A stretch of 64,000 nucleotides of DNA from NCBI GenBank assembly GCA_024362935.1, contig JANCRA010000005.1, forward strand, positions 19,480,235 through 19,544,234, written 5' to 3'. Shown here in pieces: positions 38,201-53,200 of the stretch (its first letter is position 1; each line of letters opens with the position of its first letter). Under the pieces are notes generated by a model. The model saw only the letters and a program-made list of their open reading frames with translations, did not search any database and had not been told where the DNA came from. Source of the DNA: Setophaga petechia. Its lineage: Eukaryota; Chordata; Aves; Passeriformes; Parulidae. Both the position numbers and the translations under genes were made by a program.

Positions 38201-41200
38201 ACTTTAAAAAGTTTAAGCTCCTAGCTGAGGCTTAGATTCTCTTCAGTACCAGTTACTGTTCTTAGCAGCTGGAGCATACAGACCTCTTGTGGTAAGCACA
38301 GAGCACTGCTGAGATGTGGTCTGAAATGACTGACGGAAAATATCAAGAGGGGAGGGAAATTCTGTGTCCTGCAACTAAATTAATTTTGCTTTCCTTAATG
38401 TAAGCATTACATTCCAGAAAACCCTAATCCTAAAAGTGGGATTATTCCAGGAAGCTTAAGCTTTGAATCAGTCCTGTCAGCAGTTGCTGACTTTAAAGCC
38501 CCTGTTTTTGAGCCTGGAGGTTCCATGCAACAAGGAATGTACACACCTAAAGGTATGGTGATCAGTGTTCTCTTGCAACACAGTCAGTGGTAAGATGCCT
38601 AACCAGGGTTTGTTTGGTTTTGTTGTAGTGGGCTTTTTTTCTGTAAAAAACCCAAAAAGCAAACCCAGCCTACCAGTGTTGAAAACTGCCCCCCATCCTC
38701 TCCACAAAAAAAGTCAAACCTACCACAGCCACCAAAACCCCACAAAACTTGACTTTTTCATTATTGTCCATTGCTTATTTAAGAGCATTGTTAACGACTA
38801 TCAGTAGTCTTAAATAAATTGATTTTGATCTAGAGTGAAAATGAGCTTCTCATACTAAACAGGTACCTTCAGAAAGCAAAGGAAAATATAGAAATGAAAA
38901 ATTATCTTACTTGTATTTTACTGATCTGCATACTTAATTATTCCTATGATTTAAATAAATTGGTATATATTTAGTAGAGTCTAGAACTGTTTGCATTAGT
39001 GAAATGTCAAAGATACTTTCTTTGAACTTCTCCACCTTTTGATTATTATGTTGCTTAACTATATTAGTATCCTGTAACATTTTTTGCTGTCACTAGTGAG
39101 GGGCTAGAAAAAAGTTCAGGCTAGACTTATTATAGAACATTGTTCTGTAATTCTACAATGCATACAGTGCAAAAATGACAAGTTTCTTTCCCTGACCAGC
39201 TTGTCATCTAAATTGGACTCAACACAGCATTGGTATATCAAAGGAGAGAAATAATTTAAGAACTCAGTGTTCCATTACTGTGTCATGTCACTAAGCAGAT
39301 AAGCCTGTAGAAATCTGAAATGCTCCGTGTGCTCTGGTTGTGCTTCAGGCTAATGGCAAAGCTGAAGAGAGATTAACTCCTTCCTCCCCCACATACCTCC
39401 CTTTAGAGCTGGGAAGGTTAGAGTCTGGCAATTTTGAAACCATTTGGTTCCATGGATTTTTTGGAGGGAGTGGTGGTTAATGTAGGTACTAGTATTGTAG
39501 TAACTTGTAATTGTTTGCCAGTTTTTGTACTGGGAGATTGAAGTGTCAATAAAACTCTTTATACAAATTACAACTAGTGAAATAATTTTGTGAAACCAGA
39601 GTTTTGGAAATTGATTCATCTTGGTTCTTTGATGTGTAATTAGGCAGCTTAACACCCATGTATCTAAAATAACTTAATTTTATTGTTACATAAACTGCAT
39701 TTCCTTATGTCCTGTCCAGTTTCTGGAGCTCGTTACATGCTGGTCATTTTCATAACACAATGTGAAGGAAAAAGAGGTGGATTATTCTGTTTTTAATTAT
39801 AGCACTTCATATTTAGGGAATCTAATGCTAGATTACAGCGTTTGGAGTTTTTTGTACATAGTTTGGAGGTTTTTTTTAAACTTAGGTAAATTGTTTATTC
39901 CAGAGGTAAACTGTTTTAAGTATCTCACCTATAGCACTGAACAATTAAGTGGGTTATGACACTATACAGATTCCCTTTTTTTTAAAGTAATAAAAGCTGA
40001 AAAATCTTCTGTAGGAGTAAAAGCTGACATGGCTTTCTTTACCCTCTTAAGTGTTCATGTTCACTGTAAGATTATATAGGTTCTCAAACCCTTTGTTTTT
40101 AAGAATTGTAGTTTGTGGCCTGTCATAGTTAAAGCAAGTCATGATCAGATCAATTCCTTCTAATCCTCTAATCCCTTGTTTCACTAAATTTGAGGGGGTG
40201 GAATCTACTTTATGTTCACAGATCCCTAGATTTTGTTCCATTAACCATCATTTAAAAAAACAAAACCAACCAAAACCAACTTCCAGAGCCAGGTTCTTTC
40301 TCACACTGTAGATTTGTGTGCTGAAGATGAGCTCTATGCACATTTCCAGTATTCACTGTATGGCTCACTCAGTCCTTTTTTCTTATTAGGCATTAGCAGC
40401 CCAAACAATCTTGGTGTGTGCTCCAGACTGCAATACTAAATTCTGTTCAGAAAAAATGTGGGGTTTTTTTCACAAGCTATATTTGATTGTGTTTAATACA
40501 TAATGGAAATTTTGCTAGGTGTTCTCCCTCAGCAGTCTATGAGGATATGTATAGAACTGTTAGCTTTAGCAGAGGTTAATATACAGAGGATAGACCACTA
40601 GGTGTGAGTATAGACACTTGTCTTCCTGCCTGGGGAAAGTTAATCTCAGAAGTGTGGTAAAGCTGCTTATTGCTGCCTGTGGGAACTTTGGAGAATGTTG
40701 TGAGCACTTGTGTTATGTTGCGCCTGCTGGTGGAGCTCAAATTCTGTATCCGCTGGGTTTCATCCTCCTTTTGGGGTCATTGAATCTTGCCTTCATTTTT
40801 TTGTTAAACACTTCAAAACAATTAATAGAATTAATGTCTTCATTTGGCTTTAGATTAAAACTTAGTTTTGTTTTTTAGCAACTTGTAAATAGAAAAAAAA
40901 AGGCCATCAAATGGGATAGTTTTATAGACTCTAGACTTTTCTGTTTGTGATTGCTCTGAACAGCCACTCTGGATGTTACTTTAGAGCTACTAAATTAAAT
41001 GGATGTAACTAAGATTTTAATGCTGAAATAATGCATAATACTAGTTATAAAACAAAGGCATATTTGTAAAGGCTTGATCACAAATATCATTTGGTACAAA
41101 GCTTGACCGTTTTTGATACTGAACAAGACTTGTGTTGTTGCAGCAATTTTGTTCACTGCACTTAAAGGTGAAATATCATCCACCTGCTAACAGCTCCACA

Positions 41201-44200
41201 GTCTTTGCTTCCTCCTTTCAAGAGGCTTGTACTTATCACGTACAAAGTGAAAAATAATGTAAGCTTTTTCTCACAAGTACTTGGAAGTCGCATACAGAAA
41301 GGATGTTTTGGGGGTTGCTTAATAGTGTTACATTTTTATTTTTGAAACCAATCAAAATTTTGCAAGAAATATTTTTCTAGTTTGATAAAGTGTGGTAATT
41401 ATTAGTATAGAAAGTATTATTAGTAAGAATTATTATAAATTGCCGTAGTTTGCTGGGAAAAATTATATAATAGAAGTGACATAATTAAAGCTAGTTAAGG
41501 AGAGAATCTAAAATAAGTGGTAAGGTTTTTAAAGAGAATGCTAACATGTAATTTCTTTTAAACAACAGCTGAAGTTTGGGATAAGGAATTTGACCCTGTC
41601 ATGGTAATACTTCGAACAGTTTACCGCAGAGATGTGCAGTCTGCCATGGACAGATACACAGCCTTGTAAGTTGGATCATTTTTAGAAATGCAACATCATA
41701 CTCGTGCTCATTCCACAACAAATGTTTTGTTTTCACTGCCTGATAGTGCTAATCACTTTATCAGTGTTTTCAAGCCCCAGATTTGTTCTTGAGTAAATAG
41801 TCTATAACAGGCAATATCAGAGTTTTGGTTATCTTAGTCTGTTACTCTTCCATAAATGTTTAAAAATACACCAGAAGGGCCACAGGCAAAGTAGTGAATG
41901 TCATCACAGATAAATACTTAACCAAAGATATTGTTTAAAAATCATTTACAACTTACTTGAAGTCTTATCTATTTTCATTTAGTTTACACCTAGGTACACA
42001 AAGCAAAGTTTATCTATAGCAGTGGCAGGTTTCTACATTATTGCAGTGTTTAACAGTGGTTTCCACATTTAACATTTGTTTCAACAGCTTAAAGCAAAGT
42101 GGCAAATTCCCTGGAAACCCATGGCCTCCCTACAAGAAGAGAACACCACTACACCCGAGTTACAGAGGGCTCATAAAGCTTTTGCACTGTAAAACTCTGC
42201 ACATTGTGCTCTTCACACTTCTTTACAAGGTACAGTCATGATTTGCATTAAGTGCCGTGGTTCGCTTCGACATTTTTTACAGAAGTTCTTAGAAGCATGA
42301 CTTTTTAAACTTTATTTGGAGTAGTCATGTTCCATTTTATATAATATTTTTGGTTTATTTTTCAAGTCTAGTACAAATTTTTTTCCCTACCACTTAGATT
42401 ATTTCATGAATGATTGTTTCATATATGCACACACGAAGTCAGTACCCAAGTGGATGAAAGATCCTGTTCCACTTTGAGTAACACTGTATTAACCATCAGA
42501 GTTGCCATTCAGATTGTTCTTCCATGATGGTTTCAGGGAGCACAGTGGCATAAGTGGTGTTCTTCTGGCTCCTATTGCAGAATTTTAAGGCATCAGCAAT
42601 GGCTGTTCAAAAATACAAACTTTAATAGCTTTAAATCCTCAATGTCAAATAAGTCTCATAACTGCAGTTGTTTCTAACATCATTTCCCAAATATATTCTG
42701 GCTTTTGATAATGTTACAGCAACTGTTTTTTAGGGTTAATTGGTGCCTTTAAGTTATGTTTGGTTTTATCTTTGGTAGTTTGCTGCTGTCTTCAAGAGAA
42801 GCAAGGCTTTTTGAAGAGTCCATTCATCAGAAAGTGGACTTTGAATCTGTACTTAGAAAGTGTTTTCAAAGCAGTGTGCTGCAGAGGCAGATGAGGGACT
42901 ACAAAAATTGCTTTGTTTGAGTAGCACTTTTCCTGGGCAGACTTTTCCTTTTGTGCTCTTCTAAGGACTCCCAGCTTACCTAAAACTGGTATTCTGTTTC
43001 ACTGTTAAATTTCTGTTGAATAGAAAATACAGGAAGGCTGGTGAAGGAAAGGAAAGCTTGGGACTACGTAGAAGATCAAATAATGTTTTGACATGGAACA
43101 AAAATGGAGACTGTAGGGAAGGAATGCATCATCTTTTACTGTCCTGCTTGGGTGTCTTTGGCCAGTTTTTCTCTTAGTCCATTAAGAACCCTCAAGGGCT
43201 TAAATCCTGAGAATCTTGGCCATTACTGGGGTGCTGTTTTAGCTGGAATACCAAATACTTTCCCGCCAGATTCATGGATGGTGGAAAATACATAGTGGTT
43301 GATTTTGTAGGGCAGGCTTAAGTAATGCCTGCTCTCTTTGTGAAATTTGGCCAGTTGATGACAGCCTTTATTATATCTCTTGGATTTGGGACTTCCTGTG
43401 GAAGAGCAGTACACTCTGGTGATGTTACTTTTCAGAAGCGTTGGTCAATATGACTTTTGATTCCAACTGCCTCAATTACACGTGCTCTTCATATTAACAG
43501 AATACTGAGTCCTCTTTTTAATTAAATAACCTCTGTCATCTCAGATTTGTTTGGGCTTGATTAAATCAGCTCCTCAGTCACTTTTTAGAAAAGCTATTGT
43601 AAAACAATATTATTTTTAAGAACTTTGTCTCTCTGATGTTTCTTTATCTACTTAGAAAATTCATCCATTCAAAACCAAGTAATATTTAAGACTTTACTAT
43701 GCTACACTCTAAAAATACTAATTTGTATTTTTGTACCTGTCTACAATGAAATTTGTACCTGTCTACAATGAAATTTTAAACATATTTTCTCACCCACTTT
43801 TTTGGTGACTTGCATTTTTTTGTGATTTTCTTTCCTTCAGTTCAGACTATTCTCAAGAGGAAAGCTGTCCTGGTTTTTAATTTTAGCAGTACTGGTTCTT
43901 CCTATCAGTGCATTGAAAGCTGTGTTGGAAGAAATATATGGGCATTTATTAATTTAAAGATAAGGTCTTTTATTATTTTTAACTAAAAAAGATAATGTGA
44001 AGATGGTTAGGAGCTAAATTGATGTTAACCTTTCTGGTACTCCCAGTTATGCCAGCATCACTGATAGGACCTTGTGAGGCCTTTGGTGACTGATGAGCTG
44101 CAAAGGGGAGGGAAGGCTGGGAGCAGCTCTTTGCATGTGATTGGCAGCAGTGGTGTCTGTGCAGCTGTACCTGTCACTCTGGTGTTAAAGTAAATCACAG

Positions 44201-47200
44201 CTTGAACTTGTAATGGCTTTAAGGTAAAAATTTGTCTGACTGGAAAGACGTAAAATCAAATTTTGCTTTTGTGGTGATGACCAAAGGTTTTTCCTAAATC
44301 TCAAAATAATTTTAAATCGAATTTAAAACAAACAAACAAAAAAATCCACAAAAACAGAGGAGTCCAAAATGTATTATCCAGAACACTCTTTCTTAAGTTT
44401 AGATGTACTGAAGCCTTAATCTTCTATGATTTGTCTGTTTTCCTACCTAGATACTAATGGATCATCAGAATTTATCAGAGCATGTGCTTTGCATGGTTTT
44501 ATATTTGATTGAGCTGGGGTTGGAAAATTCTCCTGAACAAGAATCAGATGAAGAGGTAAGAATAAATACCATCATTTTCTTCAAAATACAGAGGTATTTT
44601 TTAGTGATTCAGTATTTGTTAAAATTAGATTTTACCACAGTAGTTAGAATAAAGCATCTTTATTAATTTATATGGGGAACAACTAATAAAACAATAAAAA
44701 CATACTGTTGTGAGGAAGAGTATGGTATCTTGTTATGTTTTTCAGCAGTTTCTGTATATGAGGTCTGACTACACAGATTGATTAGATCTTTACCACTGTG
44801 TAAATTAGAAATTGTGCAAAAAAATTTAAATAATTAAGTCAAAAAATCTCTAAATTTCCACTTGAAAACCTTATCACTGAGCATTTTATTGCCACAGATC
44901 TATGTCTTCAAAAATACATGAATAAGTCAGAATTTTAATTCTACTTTTAATGATATTTGAATATAAAGAGGTATTATTTTTGTGATTCCAGATTCCTTTC
45001 TATTACCATAGTTTTTTAACTGATCAACACTGCTTTATGACTAAGAATTTGCCACTTTTTTTCCCATAGATTGACTTCTGTATAATTCTGATTTTTTATA
45101 TTAATCTTCAATTGTACAATTTAGGATTCCTCTCTGGAGTACTTCTGCTAGCTAGCACCAATGGCTGTATTTGATTATATTCAAATAAAATACTTAGTCC
45201 TATGCATTTATCAGCCTCACCGGCTCACGTCAGTTATCAAAATTAAAAGGTATATTAGCTTTGTTGAGGTACATAATGTTCAACATACTGTTCCTATCTC
45301 ATGGAGATACTATGGCCTCTGTAACAGTTACAAAAGCAGCACAAATTATTTAATATGAGACATTTGATAAGAGAAAGTATACCACAGTTTTCTTAATTTT
45401 TTTAGGAGTCTGCACGTGGACAAGAGCGTTGCCACGACAGTTGGTTTCCAGGCAGTAATTTGGTTTCTAACATGCGTCACTTCATTAATTATGTCCGAGT
45501 AAGAGTACCAGAAACTGCTCCTGAGGTGAAGAGAGAACCACCTGCAAGTACAAGTTCTGATGGTTTAGCTTCATCACAAGTAAGTAGATACAAATACCAG
45601 ATCCTCTAGGTTAGTTTAAGTTGTTGCCTGTGTTGGCATTTTTGTTAGTTTTGTTACTGTTTTTATGAGTTCCTTAGGATATTTTTTCCTTCAGTTATTT
45701 TTCCTATATTTACTGATAGCAGAAATAGAAGTTATTTCCTATGATGCTTCCTTCCTAATGATGTATTTAATGACTTTTTTTGTCCTCAATCTACCAGAGT
45801 TCAAGGCGGAAGAGCCTCCAGAGAGAGGTAGATCTGTGTGCAGTTTGTTCTCCTAAGCGATTAACTAGCAACATGCTTTAATTGTGCTCACCTTAACTTT
45901 CAGTGGAATCTTCTAATTTTCCTGAATTTCCTTTTAATTCATGTTGCAAGGACTCGTGCTTTTTTCATGTTCTTGATGGTAATGTTAGCTGGTAGACTTT
46001 GAAGCAATAAAACATTTTAATATATATTTGGAAATAAAAGCTTCCTATTAAATATAAAATGCCATTGATGGCTTACTGCTTGAGCTTTGTGTTTAGGCCT
46101 GTTTGATCTTGCCAAGATACTACTAACATTTAATAATGTAGAATAGTCTTAGCTTTCTTGAGTCTAGGTAAGTTTAACCTTATGTTGAAAGGGTTTTTGA
46201 AATTATTAATAGCAATTTGTTGTTGTTGTGAAACAAAGGAATACACAAATGATGGGATCCTGAAAGATTTATGGCCAGTAGATGATACAATCTCTGGGTC
46301 AGTGTGTTGGTTTTGTATCTGTTGTATACAGCACTTCAGATTACTGTGTGCCAGATGTAGCAGAGTACAGTGAATATTTCTTTTGCATGTTCATGTCAGA
46401 AAAATAGACAAAATCTAAAATAGGGACATGGTATATATGGTACTGCAAGCAAGACTAGTATAAGATAGATCTAAAGGTGCTCTATCATTAAAGTAACTGC
46501 ACTCCTATGCTCACATGCCCTGGATAGCAAGTTCTGGCAAACAGGCCAATGGGGCTTCTGGATGCCACCTAATAAATCCAGATAAAATGCACAATGTTCA
46601 CAGGGATCTGTGCACTCACCTGTATTCACCTGTGTGATGTAATGAGTTACACTGTGCAACAGTGCTCACTAGATTTGAATAAAGGCATTTAAATGACATA
46701 AAGATACCGAAATTATTACCATTCTAGAAAAACTAAGGAAATATTACCTGCATAACAGAATTGTAAGTTAGACTAGAGTAAAACCAGTTGCTAGTTTTTT
46801 CAGTATGGATATTTTCCTTTGGTACTTGGCTTTGTATGCAGTTGCCTATAACAGACTTGTACAAAAATACAATATGCAGGTTTAGTATTTTGTTATCCTA
46901 ACTTTCAATACATTTCGGGAGTGGAGAAACATCTTTAAGTTTCATGTTTTTCTTCCTAGCTTCAAATATTTTCTGTTGTTTTAGAAAAGTGTGTATTTTA
47001 TACTTGTATTTTTGCAAATTAATCATGATCATTTTTTTCCCAAGAACTCAGGGACAGCTCAAGTGTTCAGCTTGGTCGCAGAGCGTAGGAAGAAGTTTCA
47101 GGAGATCATCAATCGGAACACCAGTGAGGCAAATCAGGTGGTTCGGCCCAAAACATCGATGAAATGGTCAGCGCCTGGTGCAACTCCGCAGTTAACCACG

Positions 47201-50200
47201 GCCATTCTAGAAGTCAAGGAGAGCATACTGTCTTTGCTGATTAAATTGCATCACAAACTCTCAGGAAAACAAAACTCTTACTATCCCCCATGGCTGGATG
47301 ATGTGGATGTTTTAATCCACCCAGAAATTCCGAGATACTCGCACGGAGATGGAATGACAGCAGTAGAAAGAATTTTACTGAAAGCTGCTGTACAGAGCAG
47401 ACTGAATAAACGCATCATTGAAGAGATATGCAGGAAGGTGACACCTCCTGTACCACCAAAAAAGATCAGTTCTGCAGAGAAGAAAACTTTGGATAAAGAA
47501 GAAAGGTAACTTTAATAACAAGATAAAGGAGCAGTAGAAGGACAGTGTGTGTTGTGCATCTATTGATTGATCTTTAGGATTTTGTATGAATTACATACTA
47601 AAAGAATGAGTCTGGAGGGTATGAGAGACAGAGATTGACATTTAGGGGATGTCAGACTCAGCCACAAAGAGTTGGCTGGAGTGGGAAGAGACTGACACTT
47701 GGCTGGTGGAAAAGGCTGGAACATGGGATTTGAGGGGAGTGGACAGTGCATAGTGTTAGAAGGTTAGGGCATACCAAGTGGGGAATTCAGGTCAGAGTGC
47801 TTACTGCAGTAGCTGCAGTAGAGAGCACAGGCTGGAGTGAACAAGAAGACAATTGAGTACTTGTTCATCCAGTATTTTGAAGGGTTTATGTAACCAGAAT
47901 ACATAGTTACGGTTCTAGAAATTTGAGTAGAAAAGTGCAGTCCTCTGACTCAGTAGGTTTCTGGATTACTTTTATTTTTCTGCTATTTTATTTGTTTGAA
48001 AATAAAATTTTCATTAAAATCTCTCTGGTATGTCCAAGGCCTACACTGTAATGGAAAATAACACATAGGAATATGGCAAATAGATTTAATATATTTGTAT
48101 GCTACATATTTTACACAGTAAAATTATTTTTGTCCTGCTTTATTTAATAGTTGAATTTTCAACACTCTTTTTAATAGTTTATTTAATGAGTGAAATAGTC
48201 AGGGTTTAGCATGTAAAATTGCTAATCAGAAAGAGGCAGAATGAATTGCTCCTTTAGATAAAACACAGCTACATCTTGGGCACTAATCATTATTGTGATA
48301 CTCAATAGTGCTAGATTTATGTACAGGAGAAGCAGGGGCATGGGTGAAACAAGTAACTTTTCATATAGTAGAAGGGTAAAGTCATTCCTTTCCCTCAATA
48401 AAAGAATGTGATATTTTCAAAGATCTGTGGGAGGCCCACTAAGTTTTCAGTTAAGTTTGGGGGCTAAAGCAATGGTAAAAGTGAATATTTCCCATCTTTT
48501 GTTGTTCTGAGTGATTATTATCTTCTTCTCAAATTTATAATGGTATTGGTGGACCGATGAAGTTTATTGAAGGACAGTGTGATAACTGAAATGACTAAAG
48601 ACAATGTAGAGCAATAATGTTCATAAAGGCAGGATGCAATTTTTACCCTTTCAATTGTTATAATTTTCCCCCTAAATCCAGTTTTGTGTCAGTGAAGACT
48701 GAGCAGACTGTGAACGTTAAGCAATCACCTTTTTTTAGCTTCAACATATAATGGCATCACTCGGGCAATGGATTGTTGCCATAGAAACTGAAATACAGGA
48801 CTAGAAGCAAGCTTGAGCTGCTTGCAGTATTTTTTCAATTGCAGTGTCATATTCCCATGGGCCATCATGGAAAATTACTGAGCTGTACTGAATCTGTCAG
48901 AATTTGTTTATGTCTTCTTATTAAATGCATTTATTTACAGTCACTCTGCTTTTAGTTGAGGTGTTGAGAAATTTCCAGGGAGAAATAAATAAAATCAAGT
49001 CTAATGAATGCTCTGGTTTTATCCTCAGAATAATGAATCTTAGTGATGTTGTAAATAGAAGTTATTTTGAGAAATGGTGACTGTAAAATGTAGCAGACAA
49101 ATGGGCAGAGATATTGGGGTCTTTCACGTGCCTTTAAGAAAACAAATTAGAAGCTGTGGCACAAACAAGTCCCCTCAGGATGACAGGTTACACTCTGTGA
49201 GCTGCTTTGGGCCTGTGCATGCCAGTTCCTGTGCAGGACACTGATAATCACACAGTGCTGGAGACTTAAGAGCACTCACCCATCATGGTATCAGACACCA
49301 AGTGATATTCCTAAAGCCCTTGTTAGTTATCTGAATCATCTCTGAGCACTGGAAAAAATGCCTTGTAAATGCTGCTGCACAGAATTTGTAGCTATGATAG
49401 AACTTCTGTAGCTGCACTTGGGAGGTGCTGTGTAACCCCCTCAGCTGAGGACATTTTTTGTGTGGTGAGCAGCTGTACTATTGGGCTTTTGTTTGGTTTT
49501 CTCACTTCCACACTCCTATTTCCTCTATTTGTAAACTCATGTCAAAGTAAGGAAAATTAATGTCTGTTTTCTTTATCGTTTTACATCCATCAGTATTCCT
49601 GTACCCACTGCAGTATGTATTTATATAAGGAATTATAGAGCTGGTCATACTGCCTTGTACAGGTCACTGAAACAGTTAAACAGTAGAATAGACAAGAGTA
49701 AGCCTCTGGTGTTTTTCATTTATAAATCCAGAGCTGTGACAAACAATGAGGAGAAGTTAGTGAAGTCAGCTTGGCCTCAGGGAGATAAGGGCTTTTAATC
49801 TAGATGCAATCTCAAGGTTTTTTAAATCCCAGTATAAAAGCTGTTGGTGGCCAGTATTTTGGGTGGAAGTGGGGGAGAAGGAACCACTATGAGAAGGCTT
49901 AGGTGGAAAACAAATTATTCATAATTGTTTCCTGTGCCATCAAAAGCTTGATATCAAAAGGGAGTGAGGGAGGCTTTTATTATTGTTGTTATTATTAACT
50001 TGCAAATGTTGATTTCTGACAGAAGTACTCGTTTTTGTACAAATGACATTGCTCTCTGGTTTTCATCCCATGTTGAACAGATAAAAAAGTTTCAAGATTA
50101 AGGTATTGAGTTCCTTTTCTTGTGATGGTATGGCTTAATCTGTTAAAAGATCTTGTGGTGAACACCTTTGAAGGGTGTTTCAGGACAGGATTTTATTCAA

Positions 50201-53200
50201 TTTTTTTCAGACTCAAAAGAAAGTAGCACTAATTTCTTTAAAAACTCTGCTTTAGAAAAGCAAAAGAATCCTTATTTAGGCTTGGTAATTATCCCTTAAT
50301 ATCAACCTTCATTTGGAATGATACTGTTTAAGGTGGTAATTTTAATCAGCTTGACATTTTCAAGGGGTTTTTTTTGCTCCATGTTTATTTTTCTTCTTCC
50401 CCCTTCCTTCACACAGACGACAGAAGGCCAGAGAAAGGCAGCAGAAGCTGTTGGCCGAATTTGCCTCGAGGCAGAAAAGCTTCATGGAAACTGCCATGGA
50501 TGTTGGTAAGTTTTTGTGTGGTTGACTGCTTGCCTTTATGCCTTTTCCCACATGTTAGTATTAAGGTTTCTACTCAGTTGAAAAAATGAAGGCACACACA
50601 AAAAAACTCCAAGCATGTAACCAGACAGGAAACCCTCCCTCAGATTCTGCTTTTGTACCCACTTGTTAACTGTACACTTAGGGAGCCTAACTTTGGTTAT
50701 AGGACAGATATTGCTGAATACATAATTGCTAAGGAATAGATTAAATCTGTAGGAAATAAATTTATTCCTAGTTTTTGTTAATATACAGTACATGAAATGA
50801 TTAAATATGTGATATGTTTTAAAGTATTTGCATTTAATATAAAATGTTCCCAAATTAGTTTGTCTTTTTAAGATTGTATTTTTCTTTAATCTGTGGTAAT
50901 AAAATTTAAGATTGTTTCTCCATAGAACCTCAAAGTTCTATATGGTGAAAATTTTAGCTTTTAAATGTGTTTATGGATCTAAGGAAAACATAATTTTTAG
51001 ATCACCTCAGTTGCTATAAGTGATAATGTTTTCTATTTCAAATACTGTCTTTACACACAATCAGGTTTTGTTTTTCTTGAGGGTGAGTTCTCTCAGATTC
51101 TCATGCATAGAAGTGCATAATCCTGATTAGTTTGTGTTCAGCTGAGGAACGGAAAATATTTTTGTCATTTGGGTCCCTTCATAGAAAATTAGCACTTCTG
51201 AAAGATAAGAAAAAACTGGAATCTTCCTAGACCTTCAATCAAGTATCATCTGCTGTGAAGTTTTGATTTTAATTTAAGCATTGGTTAGAAATATTTTGAC
51301 AACTGTATTTGCTGAAAAAGTCTGTCTTTTGAAATTGCTAAATTCCCTTCAGTTCATAGGTTGCTGAGAAGATTGATTCATTTATATTTACTAAGGTTTT
51401 GGATACCTTAGCAAACTTAAATGGGGCTCTGAGCAACCTGCCCTAGTGGAAGATGTCCCTGCCCACAGCAGGAGGGTTGGAACTTGATGATCTTTAAGAT
51501 CCCATCCAACCCAAAATTACTAATATTTTATGAAATTAATCACTCTATATATGATGTTATGTTTGGAGGGTGTGCAATACTCTAATTTTCATCTGTTAAC
51601 TTTGTATTGTAATTCAACCTTACTAAATGGCAGCTATTTGTTTGTAATCTAATTGTTAAAGTAAGGAAGAAGAACCTTGCAGTTCTCCTTATTAAAAATG
51701 AAGTTTTTATATGGTCGTGGCTAATTGAAAGTAACTGGGAAACTTCGAATCTTCAGTCACTTATATTTTGAATTTATCATGTTACAACTTTGATGGGTTT
51801 TATATATGAAATCAGATATATATCTAAATATATATATATATGGATGTAGATGTACCTGTCAATAGCTATACAACTATATTTGCATATATGCATAAATATG
51901 CATAATTACTTCCATGCACAGGTTTTATAAGCTATGTTTTAAGATACCTGCTTTGATTTGTGGATGAATCATGGTAGCTAGATCAGTAAATTACATAGCA
52001 TTTATTTTTGTGAAGGACTGTGTATACCTAGCTTTTAGTTAATTCATATTAAATTCTCAGGTAGGCAGACCTGGGCCTTTATTTTTAAAAAGTTATTGAA
52101 CATGCAAGATTTAAATCACTTGCTTCTTAGTATTTAAAGAATTAGTAACTCCAGATGCCTCAATGTAAAATGTGGTGTTTATTGTCAGTTATACCAGATC
52201 ATGCACAGCACTAGGTAGAATCAACTGAATGAACATTTTCATAAAGTTAATTCTTCATAAAGACATTTGGCAACAACTTAATAGAATTCCAGGCATTGTG
52301 TTAACTAATAATTACTTTGCCTTTCCACTAATTGTGTTCAGTGTCTTCTACATTGTCATTCCATTTTCTGACTTTGCTATGAAAATACACTGAAGTAGTA
52401 CTATAGTCCAGTGCTAGCTTTTATGTTCTGATTAGCATTAAAATAACTCTCAGAAAGTAAGTTCATACACCATTATAGTGCATGGTGTTTGTTTAAAAAT
52501 CTAGATTAATTTTTGCCAGGAATATTTTGTTCAGTTTGTTGACTCTAAGTGGTTTGTTTAGCTGTGGATTCAATCTCTATGTGATACAGAAAATGACTGA
52601 ATATGTTGCAGAAACTATTGTTATTCTAATTTAAAAGCACAAAATGTAGTAAGAATTTTGAAATTAGTCTTTCTTGAGTGATTCAATTCAAAACTACATT
52701 TATGTAATTCATAGGTTTACTCTGAATCATAGCATAACAGTGCTGAAATAGTTTGTAGAAAGTAAAAAATCCTTTCGTACTAAAATCAGTGGGAATTCAC
52801 TCCCTCTCACACCAAGTCTTTTACTTGTTACTTTTCTTATAGATTGAAGTCCAGGAGTAGGTTTATTCCTTAATTTTGTTCACTTGTTGTAACAGTAATA
52901 CTGTCAAAAAGGCAGGGGTGGTGAGGCCTCAGCTCCCTTGTTTTGTGACTGTTTCAGTTGGTGTCATTTGGGCAAATTTATGTTACTATCACTGGTAAAA
53001 TGGGAGAACTGTTGTAATTGGTGTGGGGTATAGCACTTAAAAACTTCGTAATACTTTTCTATTGACAGTGATTGGAAAGATTGGAAATACTCTGAAAATA
53101 AATGTGCCTAGGAAGAGATAGGAATAATGGAAAATACCTAAAGCTTAAAGGTTATTTTATTATAACCCATATACTTGTTAGTGTCTAAAGTGTTTAATAA

